From positions 620,001 through 684,000 of the forward strand of contig NW_027043819.1 of NCBI RefSeq assembly GCF_037102585.1: 64,000 nucleotides of DNA, read 5' to 3'. The position numbers and the translations under genes are program-made. The DNA comes from Saccharomycopsis crataegensis (taxonomy: Eukaryota > Ascomycota > Saccharomycetes > Ascoideales > Saccharomycopsidaceae). The notes beneath the pieces are model-generated. The model had not been told where the DNA came from and made no database searches. It worked only from the letters and a program-made list of their open reading frames with translations. The stretch's first letter is position 1, and every line of letters starts with the position of its first letter. Positions 63,559 through 64,000 of this stretch are shown piece after piece.

Positions 63559-64000
63559 TTGAAGTTTTGAGCCTTTTACATTTTTTTTCTTTTTTTTTTT
63601 TTTTTTTTTACATTTATTTTGTTCATGTTGAGATTGCATAATTTTCACAAAGCAAGTTGGATTGTATCATTACTATAGATACCACATAAATTTTTTAATT
63701 TACCTTTTAATTGTTCTTTCTTTTCTTATTCCCCCTCTTTCTTTTTCCTTATGTTCTACAGTCTCATACCATTAACGTCGTGTCGAGACCTTTTGATACC
63801 TTCTTTTCATTTATCCTTACAGAAAAACAAACAAACAAAAAAAAAGAAACTATATGCGTAGTTAAACAACCCTCAAAGATTACTACTCTAGTCTTCCCAT
63901 CATACAGTAAGCAACTTATACAGATCCAACCAGCGAGATCAACTGTTTCAACGATTTTCCAACATCCTGAAAAGTAGTCTTCTGATCATTGATGTCCACC
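63559..64000. other. NHA1 3' side and upstream of the next gene
   Basis: No gene within the window. A T-run at 63581-63608 follows NHA1. The last nine bases, 63992-64000 (ATGTCCACC), could be the start of a further gene, but nothing supports this inside the window. Confidence 0.4.

Noticed and set aside
1-64000. CRISPR arrays, LTR elements, LINEs, DNA transposons, viral-type elements
   Set aside because: No spaced identical repeats, terminal repeats, reverse transcriptase, integrase or transposase motifs were seen in any coding frame.

Overview
The window looks like nuclear DNA of a budding yeast (Saccharomycotina), most likely of the CUG-Ser clade. Genes are compact and mostly intron-free. 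Four contain one short 5'-proximal or internal intron with a TACTAAC-type branch site. Intergenic DNA is full of poly(A)/poly(T) runs and microsatellites. The clearest clue to the genetic code is a single CTG codon (minus strand, 13405-13407) in the homocysteine methyltransferase gene: it falls on the serine of the conserved DGSEY/F-type motif. CTG codons are otherwise scarce in the conserved genes I scanned.

Left part (1-24.3 kb). All genes up to 18.8 kb are on the minus strand except a small ORF at 8.56 kb. In order they are a left-truncated SCAP-type sterol sensor, RVS161 (BAR protein), HRQ1 (RecQ4-like helicase), the small ORF, SAT4/HAL4 kinase, homocysteine S-methyltransferase, an ADY2/ATO acetate transporter and an F-box-like/LRR protein. 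RVS161, SAT4 and ADY2 are neighbours in S. cerevisiae (YCR008W-YCR010C), so this is an old block with extra genes in it. A 4-kb gap follows, holding a probable frameshifted small membrane-protein ORF, and then an acidic, Ser-rich protein of unknown function on the plus strand (22.9 kb).

Middle (25.7-40.9 kb). This part holds an ELO-family fatty-acid elongase, a Red1/ZFC3H1-like zinc-finger protein with one intron, MPC2 (mitochondrial pyruvate carrier, one intron), CDC23 (APC/C), a divergent coiled-coil protein that is probably THP2 (THO complex), and a velvet-domain regulator at the end of a 4.8-kb gap. MPC2, CDC23 and THP2 also lie close together in S. cerevisiae (YHR162W, YHR166C, YHR167W).

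Right part (40.9-64 kb). An 8.3-kb stretch without a credible gene follows, AT-rich and full of degenerate short repeats, and a candidate centromere or other special region. Then come RLI1, an aldo-keto reductase, a FAS1-domain membrane protein (YLR001C-like), a Pab2/SGN1-like RRM protein, DBP6 and RSM19 sharing a 201-bp promoter with PAC and RRPE motifs, and NHA1 with a small first exon.

The most interesting content is a set of genes familiar from filamentous fungi and fission yeast but not from S. cerevisiae: SCAP (sterol/SREBP sensing), a velvet transcription regulator and a Red1-type zinc-finger protein. They suggest a yeast that has kept ancestral sterol-sensing, developmental and RNA-surveillance functions lost in better-known relatives.
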